Of a stretch of DNA of 64,000 bases, positions 11,666-23,343 are shown piece after piece. Numbering within the stretch: the stretch's first letter is position 1; each line of letters begins with the position of its first letter. Under the pieces are notes generated by a model, which was not told where the DNA came from, searched no databases, and saw nothing but the letters and a program-made list of their open reading frames with translations. A program made the translations under genes and the position numbers. Source of the DNA: Rehmannia glutinosa. Lineage: Eukaryota; Streptophyta; Magnoliopsida; Lamiales; Orobanchaceae. The stretch covers positions 1,488,001 to 1,552,000 of the forward strand of contig CM071929.1 in assembly GCA_016081115.2 (NCBI GenBank), read 5' to 3'.

Positions 11666-12198
11666 ATTTTTCTGTCAAAAAATTGCATAGGGCGACTGGT
11701 TGCCCTATAGAAAATTTTGAATGTTGGAAAGAATTAGTGCGATCCAGGTGCCGTGCGGGGAGGGGTGCGACCGGTCACAAGGGGGTCCGACCGGTCGCCC
11801 TAGGGTCCGATCGGTCGGCCCTACCCTGGACCGGTTGCCCTCTCAAAATTCAATACAGAAAAAGAGTCTGTAATTTGGCAAAATTTCAGGCACCGATCGA
11901 CCGGGTGGTCGACCGGTCGACCACACCGGTCGACCTGGCCCAAAATCCCTCCTGTTTTGTTTCTATTTCAAGATTCAACATTCAGGCACGGGATGCCCTA
12001 TAGACGACCTAGTTGACCTCAAAATGTAGTGTTGTCCGATTTTTGTCAAAAATAAACTTCAAGAAATACTCCAAAAAATTAGTAAAAACATTTTAAATCA
12101 ATTGGGAGTATTTGGACAACTTTTATAAACATTGTTTTGGTATAAAAACTCATTTAAACAAAATCATCAAAATCTTGATAAAAATATTTATCTAACAC
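11612..12198 (-). repeat. 5' LTR fragment of Copia-2
   Basis: This stretch matches 6470-6992 of the 3' LTR (for example aataatgtacaaaatt, then the repeated cgaccggtc block). It ends in plus coordinates at ATTTATCTAACA, next to the CCGGG duplication. The inner half of the LTR is missing, and gag follows directly. It carries extra gaccggtcg copies relative to the 3' LTR, so the palindromic block varies in length between the two LTRs. Confidence 0.8.
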
Positions 12199-12353
12199 CG
12201 GGGCTGGTTATGGGTCCAATCGGACCCGCCCCGCTTAATTAAATATATTTGATATAATTTTATAATATGTTCAATTGTTTTGCATAAATGTCATTGTCTT
12301 GTTCATGAATTATTTCAGTTGTTTGGTGAGAAATAACAAGTATTGTATCATAT

Positions 12354-12976
12354 TGATGACGCCCGAGCCGAGCTGGAAGAAATTAATCCACGTCATCAGT
12401 CCAACACACGTACGAGTAGGAGACCTGCGGGTGATGTCAGCAACTGTGCGCGGCGACACGTCACGAATTAGGCTCGCCCACTACCGAGCCCAACCGCAAC
12501 ACGGCGGCCGAGTCCCGAGCCCCAAGCCCAAATTTCGACGGGAAACGCATGCGCGACAGACCCATAAAAATAATCGCACGCCCATGCTTAACGCTTTATT
12601 GGTATCAGAAACTGCCACATGTCAGAAAGTTATAAAGAGAAGTCGACAAGTGGCAAGTTTTGACTGACATGCACAGTTAGAGAGGGACATGTGTCTTTCT
12701 TTAATTATTTTACTAATTAATGAATAGTTAGTGCAAAGATGACTATTGTAAACCCACTGACTCAAGGGGTATAAAAAGTCTGATAGAGTGAGATTGAAAA
12801 AGAGAGAGAAAAAAAGAAAAGAGTAAGATTGTAACAAAGACCGACCCCAATAATTCGGCTCGGCATTATGCAAAAAGGCAGACTAGCCGTAAATAAACAC
12901 ACGTTACGCACGTTTACATTTCCACGTGTTAAATCTTTTACATATTTTTGCTTGTTGACCAAAACGCACGCCAACA
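12354..12976 (+). repeat. 5' LTR of Gypsy-1
   Basis: It starts TGATGACGCC and ends GCACGCCAACA. A TATA-like ggggtataaaaag lies near 12767-12779 and is conserved in the other LTR. It is followed by the primer-binding-like site at about 12979-12996. Confidence 0.88.
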
Positions 12977-13932
12977 AATTGGCGCTAGAAGGAGGGCCCG
13001 TATTGGTCCAAATAATTCCAAGCAAAAGCAAGTTAAGTGAAAACCAGGTAAAGTTTAACGCTTAACCTTTTCATAACGGACAAAATGAGTCAACAATGAG
13101 AAATGCTCGTTTAATCAAGAGCAACATTTGAACAACCAAATCGCCGGACTACTAATGGCCAAAATATGCTCCAAACAGAGGCAGGGGAGCACTACTTTAT
13201 TTCCTTTCGCTCGCCTAATTGCCAACCCAACCTTTGTGTAAAGAAATGAACCAACTCATATCACAAACTCGCTACCACAAATTCTCAAGCACCTCCTCCA
13301 CTCCTTGCAAATACTAACCCACTCAACCCACAACTAAATGTTAATATTAATCCTTAAATTCCCGGGCTTCCTCATGACGGCCCAAGAAGCGGCCAGGTAA
13401 TGAACAACGGTCCGTCGTGACAAGTAAGCGCCGCGAGAAAATGAGGAAGGACAAAGTCGTGTTGCAGAGTCACTACGGAGCCAACACGACATCGCAATGC
13501 CCACTCGGTGTTCGGGCCGGATGACCTGGAGTTGATCCTTTCGCCAACTGATCGATAAGTTCCGACTCGGAGTTTCCGGATGAGCGGGAGCGGCTTAGGT
13601 CAATACACCGCTGCGTCGCCGTTTGAACGAGTTGGAAGGCGGTCCGGAAGGCGAACATCTCAAGACCACCCAAGCGATGAACCAACCAACATTGTTATGT
13701 CGCCATTTTCCTCCGGAATCCTGGCGACCCCATTACCTCCAAAGTTGAAAATACCCCTGTGTCGGTCTCTACAATGGGAAATCGACCCACCACTCACGTC
13801 CACAAGTACTTAGCATGGATGGAACTCATGACAAATTCTAGTGATGCCATCCTTTGTAGGGCCTTCCCATCGACTCGGGGGCGACCGAGCCCATCGTTGG
13901 TTTAGGACCCTACCACAGGGGTCCATTCGGGC

Positions 13933-14734
13933 ATGGGGGATCTGGCCTCCGCCTTTATGACACATTTCTTAACGTCCAAAGTTCGAGTCGCACCTAAGGA
14001 CTCCCTCGTGAACATCAAACAAGGGAAGGACGAGCCCCTGAAAAGCTACATTTCTCGGTTCAACAAGGAAGTTCGAGAGATGGAACCGGTGTCGGATGAC
14101 GCCATTTTAATCGCAGCCATGGCTGGACTTGCCCCCGAGACTTGGTTTAATTACTCCATCCATAAATCGGGGGCTACCTCGTACCAAGAGTTTTTGGTCC
14201 GCGCGGAACGCCATATTTGCGCGGAAGAAGCCATGGCAAGTAACCGCCCCGAGCACCGACCAGGGGGCGTGAGAAAGGATGGAAGGAAAGAACCAGCAGT
14301 TGGGCCGGGGTCGGGATTTAGACCGTTCTCGGAAAACCCACACTCCATCAGCCATATGGAATGAAGTACATGGTCTAAATTTGTTACCTCCGGCTCGGCC
14401 TTTGAAGGTCGAGCCGACAAAATTAGATTCACGTCGATATTGTGCCTATCATAAATCAATAGGTCACGATACCGATGAGTGCCGAGATCTAATCAGAGAA
14501 ATAATGTGGATTGTTCGGCAAGGCGGCCTTAAAAGATACGTTCATGAACTACCGCCCCCACCGGCACTAGCTCAAGGTGTCAATCCGGAGCGCGTAACCA
14601 ATCCAACTCTCCTGCCGCCACCCCCTGCCGAAAACCAGGGTAGGGAGATCCTCATGATGTCGAGTGTAAATCAAATCAATACTAATAAAGCCGAGGATAG
14701 CCGCTCCAATGAGAAAAAGGAAAGTCGATGTTAG
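13933..14734 (+). pseudogene. Gypsy-1 gag
   Basis: The ORF at 13933-14364 encodes the retrotransposon gag core (DLASAFMTHFLTSKV, then VNIKQGKDEPLKSYISRFNK). A frameshift leads into 14279-14734, which carries the Tat-type zinc finger YCAYHKSIGHDTDECRDL and a proline-rich linker (LPPPPALAQG, LLPPPPAENQG). The N-terminal part upstream (about 13140-13930) is too broken to read with confidence. Confidence 0.8.
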
Positions 14735-15430
14735 ACAGTAGCCAACGCCCGAAAAGCATGTTCGAGTGGCGTAAATCAAGGAAGGCCAACCCACCGCCAT
14801 TTTTGTGTTCTCGGATGCGGATGCCGACCGTGTGGTCCATCCTCATTTCGACCCCTGGTCATTATCGCACCGATTTTAGGTATTCCGGTCCACGTAATTT
14901 TGATCGACTCGAAGCTATTCGTCAGTCATTTATGTTCGAGCCAAGATTGAACGTGGACGATAGCTATATCCGTCCGTGCAACGATAGCATTCTAGGGTTT
15001 GGAGGAGGAAGGATAGTCCCGCTCGGAGAAGTTGATTTGCCCATCCAAATAGGACAAGGGTTGCATAAACGGACCGTCATGACAACATTCAAAATAATCA
15101 ATGCCGATTCGGAGTACAATGCTATCATTGGGAGGCCATTGCTTTATCATATAAAAGCAGTCGTTTCGATATATCATTTTTGTATAAAATTCCCAACATC
15201 TGATGGCGAGGCTATACATAAAGGGAATCAAAGGGAGTCACGAGAATGCTCACTCAAACTCCGACCGGTAGAGATTAACGTGGCAGAACGAGGACAAACC
15301 AATGGAACCACACAAGGCGATCCCATGACCAAGGAGGAGTCCGAGCGGAAAGTGGTGATCGCTCAGAGGATAACCCAGTGTCGCCGACCGGAAGGAACCG
15401 ATGATGGAAGAAAGCGAGCCGGGCAATGAG
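14735..15430 (+). pseudogene. Gypsy-1 protease region
   Basis: The ORF at 14728-15429 carries the retropepsin-like end of gypsy proteases: GRIVPLGEVDLPIQIGQG, then ADSEYNAIIGRPLLYHIKAV and the SIYHFCIKFPTSDG closing strand. The upstream active-site loop, expected as a DxGS/D motif near 14880-14930, is out of frame. This is a clear retropepsin fold end with a damaged start. Confidence 0.7.
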
Positions 15431-15639
15431 AACGAGCCGCCATCGAAGATAAATTGCCCCCGCAGATCAAAGAGGGGAAGAGCAAGAAAAGAAAACGGGC
15501 GGAATCAGAGAAGAAAGTTGATACAATCAACGTTGGAAGACAGCGAGGATGCCAATGCGTATTGGTCATGATCTCCAGAACCGACGAACCGAGCCGATTG
15601 AGTTTTTGAAAATAATCTTGACGTCTTCGCATGGACTCA

Positions 15640-16600
15640 TGCGGACATGCCTTAACTGACCCTAAGTATGCATGCCACCGCCTCAATATTGATCTAACGT
15701 TCGCCCCAGATTGTCCGAAAAGGCGTAAGCTCTCTACCGACAGACAAGCAAAGACTCGAGGCCGAGGTAAAAAGTTGATAGACAATCGATTCATCCGGAA
15801 GCCCTCTATCCCCCGATGGGTTGCCAATCTGTTTTGGTAAAGAAAAACAATGGCGATGGCGCCCGTGCGTGGATTTTACCGACCGAATAAGACATGCCCT
15901 AAGGACGCTTATCCATTGCCAAATATTGATTATATGGTAGACGCCATACGGGCACGAATCGATGAGCTTTATGGATGCATACCGGGTTACAATCAAATAC
16001 GAATGCACCTTAAGACGAAGAAAATACATCATTCTTCTCTCGCTCGTGGAATTTATCTTTGTTACAAGATGATGCCCTTCGGCTTGAAGAATGCTGGTGC
16101 GACCTATCAAAGGTTAGTAAATAAGATGTTTGAAAAAATGATAGGTCAAACTATGGAAGTCTATGTAGATGACATGTTGGTAAAATCATCAGACATATCC
16201 GATCATCCGAACAATCTTAATAAAATGTTCATTTGTTTTGAGAGAGTATAAGATGATGTTAAACCCGAGAAAGTGTAAGTTTTGGGTCGGCTCGGGTAAA
16301 TTTCGGGGTATATGGTCACCAAAGGGGAATTGAAGCCAACCCAGACAAAATAAAAGCCATAATTGATTTAGAACCCCCGAACTCTGTAAAAAGGGTACAA
16401 AGCCTAACAGGCCGATTGGCCGCTCTTAACCGATTTGTTTCACGATCCACGGACAAGTGCAAACCTTTCTTTGAAATTATAAAAAAGAGTAAAAATTTTG
16501 AGTGGACTGAGCGAGCACAGACTGCCTTTGAATCCCTCAAACAGAACCCTTTCTTCAATTCCTATATTGCAAAAACCTACCCAAAGGGAGGACTTGTATT
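15640..16600 (+). pseudogene. Gypsy-1 reverse transcriptase
   Basis: The 15850-16251 ORF holds RT motifs: NKTCPKDAYPLPNIDYMVD, then GYNQIRMH, PFGLKNAGATYQRLVNKMF and the catalytic VYVDDMLVKS. After a frame change, 16320-16560 continues with IEANPDKIKAIIDL, then a SLTGRLAALNRFVSRSTDKC stretch. Several frameshifts (near 15840, 16250 and 16560) break it. Confidence 0.85.
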
Positions 16601-16959
16601 TGTACCTGGCAGTATCCGAATACGCTATAAGTTCGGTGTTAATCAGGTTAGATGGTCCTATTCAACATCCGATCTATTACACCAGCCAAGCGTTACATGA
16701 CGCCGAGCTCCGCTATCCACCAATGGAAAAATGGCTTATTCGCTAGTCATTGCGGCGCGGAAACTCCGCCCATATTTTCTAGAGCACAAGGTTATAGTCT
16801 TGACGAACTACCCATCAAGCAAGTACTACACCGACCCGATACTTCCGGCCGGATGATCAAACGGGTTGTCGAACTCGGTCGTTTGATATTATATACGAAC
16901 CACGCATCGCAATAAAAGGATGTGCCTTAGCCGACTTTGTGGTCGAATTCACACCTTCC

Positions 16960-17470
16960 ATATGATTGGAAGTTATGGAAGACCAAGAATGGAAGTTGTT
17001 CGTTGATGGCTCTTCCACTGCAGGTCGAGCAGGGGGCGGAATCGTGATAATCGATCCAAATGGAAAGTGCTACTGCTCGGCCATACGATTTCGGCTCCCC
17101 GCAACGAACAACGGCCGAATACGAGGCACTTCTCGCAGCTTAGAGATGGCGACTTCCATGGGCCTAAAACAACTATTGGTACACAAAGTTGATTCTCACT
17201 GGTCGCTCATCAAATCAACGGCGTAGTACGAAGCAAAAGAGCAAAAATTGCACAATATTTGGACTTGGTCAAGAAGAGATTATCACACTTTAAGACAAAA
17301 GTCTTACATGTGCCCCGAGTCGAGAATATGCAGGCAGATGCCTTAGCTCGGCTCGGCTCCAGCCCAGGGACGGATGCCATCGCGGATGTCACTGTCACAC
17401 AATTGTCCGCCCCGTCACTCGGCGCAAAGAAGATATATACAATCGAAACCACCGAATGCACTGGATGACC
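16960..17470 (+). pseudogene. Gypsy-1 RNase H
   Basis: It begins WKLFVDGSSTAGRAGGGIVI, the RNase H start with the first catalytic Asp. It continues through a frame change to VLHVPRVENMQADALARLGS, whose ADALA Asp is the last catalytic residue. In Tat elements an RNase H of this type follows RT, as seen here. Confidence 0.8.
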
Positions 17471-17619
17471 TCAATCGTTCAAAGTATTTAGAGAAGGAGT
17501 TCAAAACAAAGCCGAAGTTTTAACACTACGAACCCAAGCGGCTCGGTTTACACTAGTAGATGGCATCCTATACAAACGAGGATACTCCGTCCCACTCCTA
17601 CGATGCCTTTCCGAGACAG

Positions 17620-18690
17620 ATGCAGATTATGCACTTCGAGAGGTTCATGAGGGAATATGCGGGAACCACGCTGGGGGCCAGACGTTGGCCTATAAATTAA
17701 TACGACAAGGATACTATTGGCCATCCCTAGGAAAGGATGCAACCGACCTCGTCAAAAGATGCGAGAGATGCCAAAAGTTTGCGCCGCAGGTTAGATATCA
17801 TCCTGAGCAACTTACCTCCGTATTTAGCCATGGCCGTTTGCCAAATGGGAATGGACCTCATCGGACCACTCCCACTAGCAAAGGGGCGCGCCGATATGCC
17901 ATTGTGGCGGTGGATTATTTCACAAAATGGGCCGAGGCGGAGTCTTTGGCAAAAATAGATGAAGAAAAGATTGTGAGCTTTGTATGGAAATCCATTATCT
18001 CAGAGATTCGGATACCACATTCGATTGTTACGAGATAATGGGAAACAATTCGATAACCAAAGGTTTCAAATTTTTGTGAAGGTTTCCGCAAGATAAAAAC
18101 CATTTCTCAACTCCATACCATCCCCAATCGAACGGACAAGTTGAGGCCGTTAATAAAATACTCAAGTATACCTTGAAGGCGAGATTGGAGGAGTCTAAAG
18201 GTAATTGGCCGGAGGAACTACCCGGTTTACTATGGTCATATAGAATGACGCATCGAGCGGCCACTGGAGAAACACCTTTTTCTTTAGCTTATGGAGCCGA
18301 GGCGGTGATTCCGTTGAGATTGGAGCCCCTACCTTCGAATTGCAAATTTTTCTCAAGATCGCAATGAGGCCGCGCCCGAGCCGAGCTAGACTTTCGAAGA
18401 AAGAAGGTGCAATGCCGAGATGAAAACGCAGTGTATAAACAAAGGAGTGAAAGGTACTACAATTCGAAAGTAAAGGAAAGAAGATTTGTGTCGGCGATCT
18501 TGTGTTGAAAAAGATAACGGGCGTTCAACCTTCACCCCATTAAAGCCAACCGGGAGGGCCCATTTCGGTCGCCACGCCTTATCCGTGGGGCATACCAGCT
18601 AGAATATTTGAGTGGAGAAAAATTTATGCATCCATGGAATGTAGCATACCGAAACAGTATTATCAATAAAGATCTCGGTTTATGATCCGG
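17620..18690 (+). pseudogene. Gypsy-1 integrase
   Basis: The zinc-binding module reads HEGICGNHAGGQTLAYKLIR, then CERCQKF. The core includes AVDYFTKWAEAESLAKI, but the second Asp region (near 18025-18050) and the glutamate region (SNGQVEAVN, near 18128-18155) lie in different frames. A family tail, GLLWSYRMTH and TGETPFSLAYGAEAVIP, is at 18215-18320. Frameshifts near 18038 and 18160 disable it. Confidence 0.82.
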
Positions 18691-18890
18691 ATAGATTCCA
18701 AGGAATTATCCTTTCATCTGATATTTCGTGAGATCTCTAAAGGGAAATGAAGTTTTTACTCACCTCGGTTATGCGCCGAGGACAGTAATAATTGCCTCGG
18801 CTTAAGCTGAATGCCGAAACGTCATCTCAGGTACGTCCTTTGTACGATGAAAAAAAGGGCAACACGCCCACAAGGTGGATCTATCCTTAC

Positions 18891-19165
18891 AAATCAAAGA
18901 CTTGGTTACGCACCGAGCACAAATCAAAGACTTGGTTACGCACCGAGCACAAATCAAAGACTTGGTTACGCACCGAGCACAAATCAAAGACTTGGTTATG
19001 CACCGAGCACAAATCAAAGACTTGGTTACGCACCGAGCATAAATCAAAGACTTGGTTACGCACCGAGCACAAATCAAAGACTCGATGTACACACTGGGCA
19101 CAAAATGCAGACTTGGTTTATACACCGAGTACCAAAAACAAAATAAAGATCAGGTTCATATACCG
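18891..19165 (+). repeat. 30-bp tandem array in Gypsy-1
   Basis: Six near-perfect 30-bp units start at 18891, 18921, 18951, 18981, 19011 and 19041, each containing cttggttacgcaccgagc. They are followed by about three increasingly diverged units to 19165. Because 30 is a multiple of three, most frames stay open through it; those ORFs are a by-product and not genes. It sits between pol and the antisense gene. Confidence 0.9.
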
Positions 19166-19416
19166 AATACGAGAATCAATTAAAGCAAGTAAAGCCCCTT
19201 ATACAGAAGCATTGGGAACCGAGCCCCATACTTGGGAATATAAAAGGAAAAAGAAGACAGGCAACAATCTTACAAAAAGGAGAAGAGCCAAACATATACA
19301 AAAGCTTGAAATACATACACAGGTGAGGAAAATAACAGTTCATTTCTACTTCAAAAGTATTTACATAAGGGAGGCCGGAGCCCATTACATCTTGAGGCAC
19401 GAAGCCAAATTACCTA

Positions 19417-22218
19417 CCTATGAGTACATATGAAAGCATGTAAATAAAAAGAGACAAACGTCAAGATCGAGCAGGGGCGGGGAATTTCGACCGCAAGACC
19501 GGAGGCAACTTCTTCCACGTCCGGAGGAGGAGAGCCCTGAGCATTAGGGGCCTCGGCAAAGTTCGGCCGAAGAGCATCGAGATCAGCCTCCGGGAGGGCT
19601 AGATCTTCCCAAGCCGAGCAACAAGACGCCCACCCTTAACCAAATCGAGAATTTCTCTCGAGGTTGGTCGCGTGGTCGCAGTTAACATAAATGCATACTC
19701 CTGAGTCCTTGTAAGCTTCAACTACTGTGTGCGAGCCGCCTCAATTTGCCGATGAGTAGTCTCTTCGGCCTCTTTGCGCACATCGGCTAGACGCCTCTCC
19801 ATTTCTCGGCAATGCAGTAACAAGTTTGTTCGGCTCAGCAACCTTAGCCCTAAGCTCCTCTTCAACCCTATGGGCTCGATCTCGCTCCGCCTCGGCCCTC
19901 GCTTTCTCTCTCGGTGTTGGCCCGAGCCGTAGCCTCATCGGCTTGGATCTTTAACGATTCTTGTACCCCTTGAAGGTAGCATAGGCCTCCCGCAGTCCCC
20001 GTGCCGCTTTCCAGATCGGGCATATCTTTTTCTCTAGCTCGCGAGTACCCCCAATTGCATGCCATAAAAGCCCAATCATCCGCCCGGACATTGCCATGGC
20101 GCATCAATTTGTTCTTCAAAGCCGGTCTCCGAGCATAATTGCTCGATGCCTTTGTCCAGGCACGAGCTGCGACACTCATCGCGGCCCGACCTGCCTCCGG
20201 TAAAACTCTCGATTGCTCCTCCGTCGGCGTGGCACATCGAACGAATTCCACAAACCATCAAGGGCGTAGTCCAATCATTCCCTCGCAATATTCATCCCTC
20301 ACTTGACTTGGAGGAATGAAGTGACCTTCCCTGCCGAGGTCATCGGAGAAAGTTCGCGGACCTCCCTCTTCTAGGGACTGTTCAGGACGTTCCGGCGCCG
20401 TTTGACCAACCCCTTCAGCTTGACCGGGCTCCTCTATCACAATTTCTCCTCTTCTCCTTTGAAGAGGAGGCTCCACTGCCTCCGGCACTCCATCAGCGGG
20501 ACGTTTACCGGCCTGGATATCAGCTCTCCGAGCCATCTCCGCATCTACAGGGTGATCGACGGTCGCCCGAGTTCGCCGAGCGGACGTGTTCCTCACGCTG
20601 CGAAGGCGTGCACGCAAATCCAAGCCGCGCTACTACAAAAACAACCACCGTTAATAGGTCAAAAGAAAACAGAATAACATTTCAAAGGAAGTATAAAAAT
20701 ACAATGTTTACCTCGAACGGCAGCCGCACTCGTCGGCTCGAGTCCGCATTTGCCCGACGGGTGCGGATGATCTCGCCCATAGGACTAACCGTCGCAGAGA
20801 CGGCGCAGCCTCGCTCGTCCTCGCCGGCCGCTCCCCGGAGAATGGGGGTCTTCTTCATTCACACGGGAGGGTTCTCGCGAGGCTCTCTCTCAACCTCCAC
20901 CTCCCGCTCACCCACCCGTCCCGAGCCGCCCCCTCGGCCTCGGGGTCGGCGGGCAGCGAGAGCAGCCTCAATCCGGCCAAGTTGGCCTCTGTGAGCCAAT
21001 CTCTCAATCGCCCGTCCATGATGCCCCGAGCCTGGATGTTTTCCCGCCTTCGAATAAAGGTGGCCGACAGAGGCCCCTTTGATGCCCGGTTCTCTATAAA
21101 GGTAAAAAGGCAAAAGTCAATCACAAAAGGAAAAGAAAGAAAGCAAAAGCAAAAAAAAAAAAAAAAAAAAAGAAGATAAGACTTATCAGAACCAAAAACA
21201 AAGTTCGATGGGGGGATGAAGAATGGTTGCCCTTTCTCCATCTCCCACGTGAGCTTGCCACTCGCCGCTCACCCGTGAGCCACTTATCCTTCCACTCCTT
21301 CAAAGATGAAGGGAGACCTTCCACCAAGCCGTCCGGATACCCCAGTCGGGTCTGAACATAATACCACCCGGACGGCTAGCCCCGAGATGACGGAGTCGCT
21401 CGCCATATAAAGAGCTCGTTCATCTCCTTAAATTTGGGGCGAGGATATTTTTCCAGGTGAAACATCACCAGGAGGCCGATGATCCTGCCCCAAGAAATAG
21501 GGTGCACCTGGGTCGGATGCATGCCCCACTTGCAAAACCACCGCGTAAGGAAAGCCGGCAGTGGAAATCTTAATCCGTATAGAAGGCTGGCGGCAAATAC
21601 GGCCAAGCAACCCGCCGGTGGGTACTGGGGAACTTATGTGCCGTCCGGTACCCAAAAATCGATGCCACTTGGGATACGGTACCTCCGCCGGAACTCTTCC
21701 ACCTCCCGAATCATCAGCATGCTCGGGATATCGTTTATATCACTCGGCGTCCACCGAGGCTCAACACGAAGACGAGGGCCTCCTCCTTGTCGGCCGTCGC
21801 CATTACGGTGGCCTATGGGCCCTAGTGGTCTCTCAGGCCTCGAATCACCGGAGGGTTCATCTACCCGCTCCACGTTATCACGCTCCGGCTCCGATGGGTC
21901 CATATTTTCTTCTTCTTGCTGGTACTGCCTAAAATCAACACTTGGCGATTCTTCGCCGGAACTCTCTTGTGCCAGTCTGGGTTGATACACTGTTTCTTCT
22001 CTAAAAATGGTCACTGGCGTCGGATCAAAGATAGTATGCGTCCGCTCCAAAGACGTTCCACCTTGTGAAGAATCTGGAGAAGATATCTGAATAATGCTCG
22101 GGCTGTGAGACGGAGATCGCCGTGCTGGTGAGAAATAAACAGAAGGATCAGAGGGAGGATCTTCAATTTCAACTTCTACACTATAACTACGACTCCTACT
22201 ATCCTCAAAAGAAGACAT
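19417..22218 (-). pseudogene. Antisense spliced extra gene of Gypsy-1 (putative gypsy-type transposon domain)
   Basis: This gene is opposite to gag-pol, between pol and the 3' LTR. Exon 1 runs from the ATG at 22218 down to about 21193 and begins MSSFEDSRSRSYSVEVEIE. It then carries a domain reading FRRRYRIPSGIDFWVP, LAVFAASLLYGLRFPLPAF and HPISWGRIIGLLVMFHLEKY, which I recall as the plant 'putative gypsy type transposon' family (Pfam Transposase_28, PF04195). Exon 2 is about 21093-20712. Exon 3 starts at 20629 after a TTTTTGTAGTAG acceptor, and the 20712 donor reads TTCGAG|GTAAAC. Exon 3 encodes GLDLRARLRSVRN, a helical Arg/Glu-rich stretch (AEAERDRAHRVEEELRAKV) and an acidic end (WEDLALPEADLDALRPNFAE). 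At least two in-frame stops in exon 1 (near 21634 and 21376) mark it as decayed. Splice sites are inferred from frame; the first donor is weak. Confidence 0.68.
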
Positions 22219-22721
22219 TTTATAGGTAAAGGGAGAGTATTTAGAAAAAATACCTAAGTTCAAAGTCTCTCGAACTTTGGAAGCCGATTCAAATTTCTCG
22301 CTTCGGTTTTAGTTACTTTAGCTCAAAGGTTAATGTTTGCGAAAGTGGATGATGGAGGGAAACAGAGGTATTCATAAACGAAGTTCCCTCGATAAACGAA
22401 ATGTTTATTCGAAAAGACGCGCCTTTTTTAAACTCAAAAGCCGTCAAACATGTCAGAAAACGTCACGTCCCCACGCCCGCTGATAGAACTGACGTGCCTT
22501 TTCGATTCCTGCGCAAGGCTGGTCCAACCACAAGATGCCACGATCTGTCATTATGGCAACCCAATTAATGCGCCGTTTCCAGCATTAATCACTACGCGAC
22601 AGATGTCAGGAATGAACGAAACCTTTGAGAAATTCGTTTCCCCATTAAATGTTTATCATTAGCATTAAAGTTTAACTCCGACTTCAGAAATTCTTCTCTC
22701 GGAATTAAACTTGGGGGCCTT

Positions 22722-23343
22722 TGATGACGCCGAGCCGAGCCGGAAGAAATTAATCCACGTCATCATCCAAAGACACGCACGAGTAGAGACTGCGGGTGAC
22801 GCGGCAAGAATCGTGCTTGGCGACACGTCACTTAATTAGGCTCGCCCACTACCGAGCCCAACCGCAACACGCGGCCGAGCCCCGAGCCCAAATTTCGACG
22901 GGAAACGCATGCGCGACAGACCCATAAAAATAATCACACGCCCATGCTTAACGCTTTATTGGTATCGAAACCGCCACATGTCGAACGTTATAAAGAGAAG
23001 TTTCGACAAGTGGCAAGTTTTTGACATCGACATGCACATTAGAGAGGGACATGTGTCTTTCTTTAATTATTTTACTAATTAATGAATAGTTAGTGCAAAG
23101 ATGACTATTGTAAACCCACTGACTCAATGGGTATAAAAAGTCTGATAGAGTGAGATTGAAAAAGAGAGAGAAAAAAAAAGAAAAAGAGTAAGATTGTAAC
23201 AAAGACCGACCCCAATAATTCGGCTCGGCATTATGCAAAAAAGGCAGAATTAGCCAGAAATAAACACACGTTACGCACGTTTACATTTCCACGTGTTAAA
23301 TCTTTTACATATTTTTGCTTGTTGACCAAAACGCACGTCAACA
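22722..23343 (+). repeat. 3' LTR of Gypsy-1
   Basis: It begins TGATGACGCC after the tract ttgggggcctt and ends GCACGTCAACA, next to the CATAT duplication. It matches the 5' LTR along its length, with scattered substitutions and many 1-2 bp indels. Confidence 0.88.

Larger units (their letters stand above)
4812..12198 (-). mobile_element. Sirevirus-like Ty1/copia element (Copia-2)
   Basis: Read on the minus strand, the order is 5' LTR fragment, gag, protease, integrase, RT, RNase H, a roughly 1.2-kb non-coding stretch, then the 3' LTR, which is the copia order. The element ends in TGTTAG/CTAACA and is flanked by a perfect 5-bp duplication CCGGG (4807-4811 and 12199-12203). Several GGGGGAG purine tracts between RNase H and the 3' LTR, and the RT wording FEMSMMGELNFFLGLQIKQ, point to the Sirevirus group. 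A deletion has fused the 5' LTR to gag, removing the leader and primer-binding site, so this copy cannot replicate on its own. A hAT element sits inside its 3' LTR. Confidence 0.9.
12354..23343 (+). mobile_element. Tat-type Ty3/gypsy retrotransposon (Gypsy-1), both LTRs present
   Basis: Two LTRs of about 622 bp (12354-12976 and 22722-23343) share nearly all their sequence and are flanked by the same 5-bp duplication CATAT (12349-12353 and 23344-23348). A primer-binding-like attggcgctagaag follows the 5' LTR, and a polypurine tract ttgggggcctt precedes the 3' LTR. Internally the order is gag, protease, RT, RNase H, integrase, a 30-bp tandem array, then a spliced antisense gene. That gypsy gene order together with a long antisense-coding 3' region fits the Tat lineage. 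All frames are broken by small indels. Confidence 0.9.

Noticed and set aside
18792..19433. Long overlapping ORFs on both strands through the 30-bp repeats
   Set aside because: The repeat length is a multiple of three, so several frames stay open. No domain or start context supports a gene, and it lies in the 3' region of a gypsy element.
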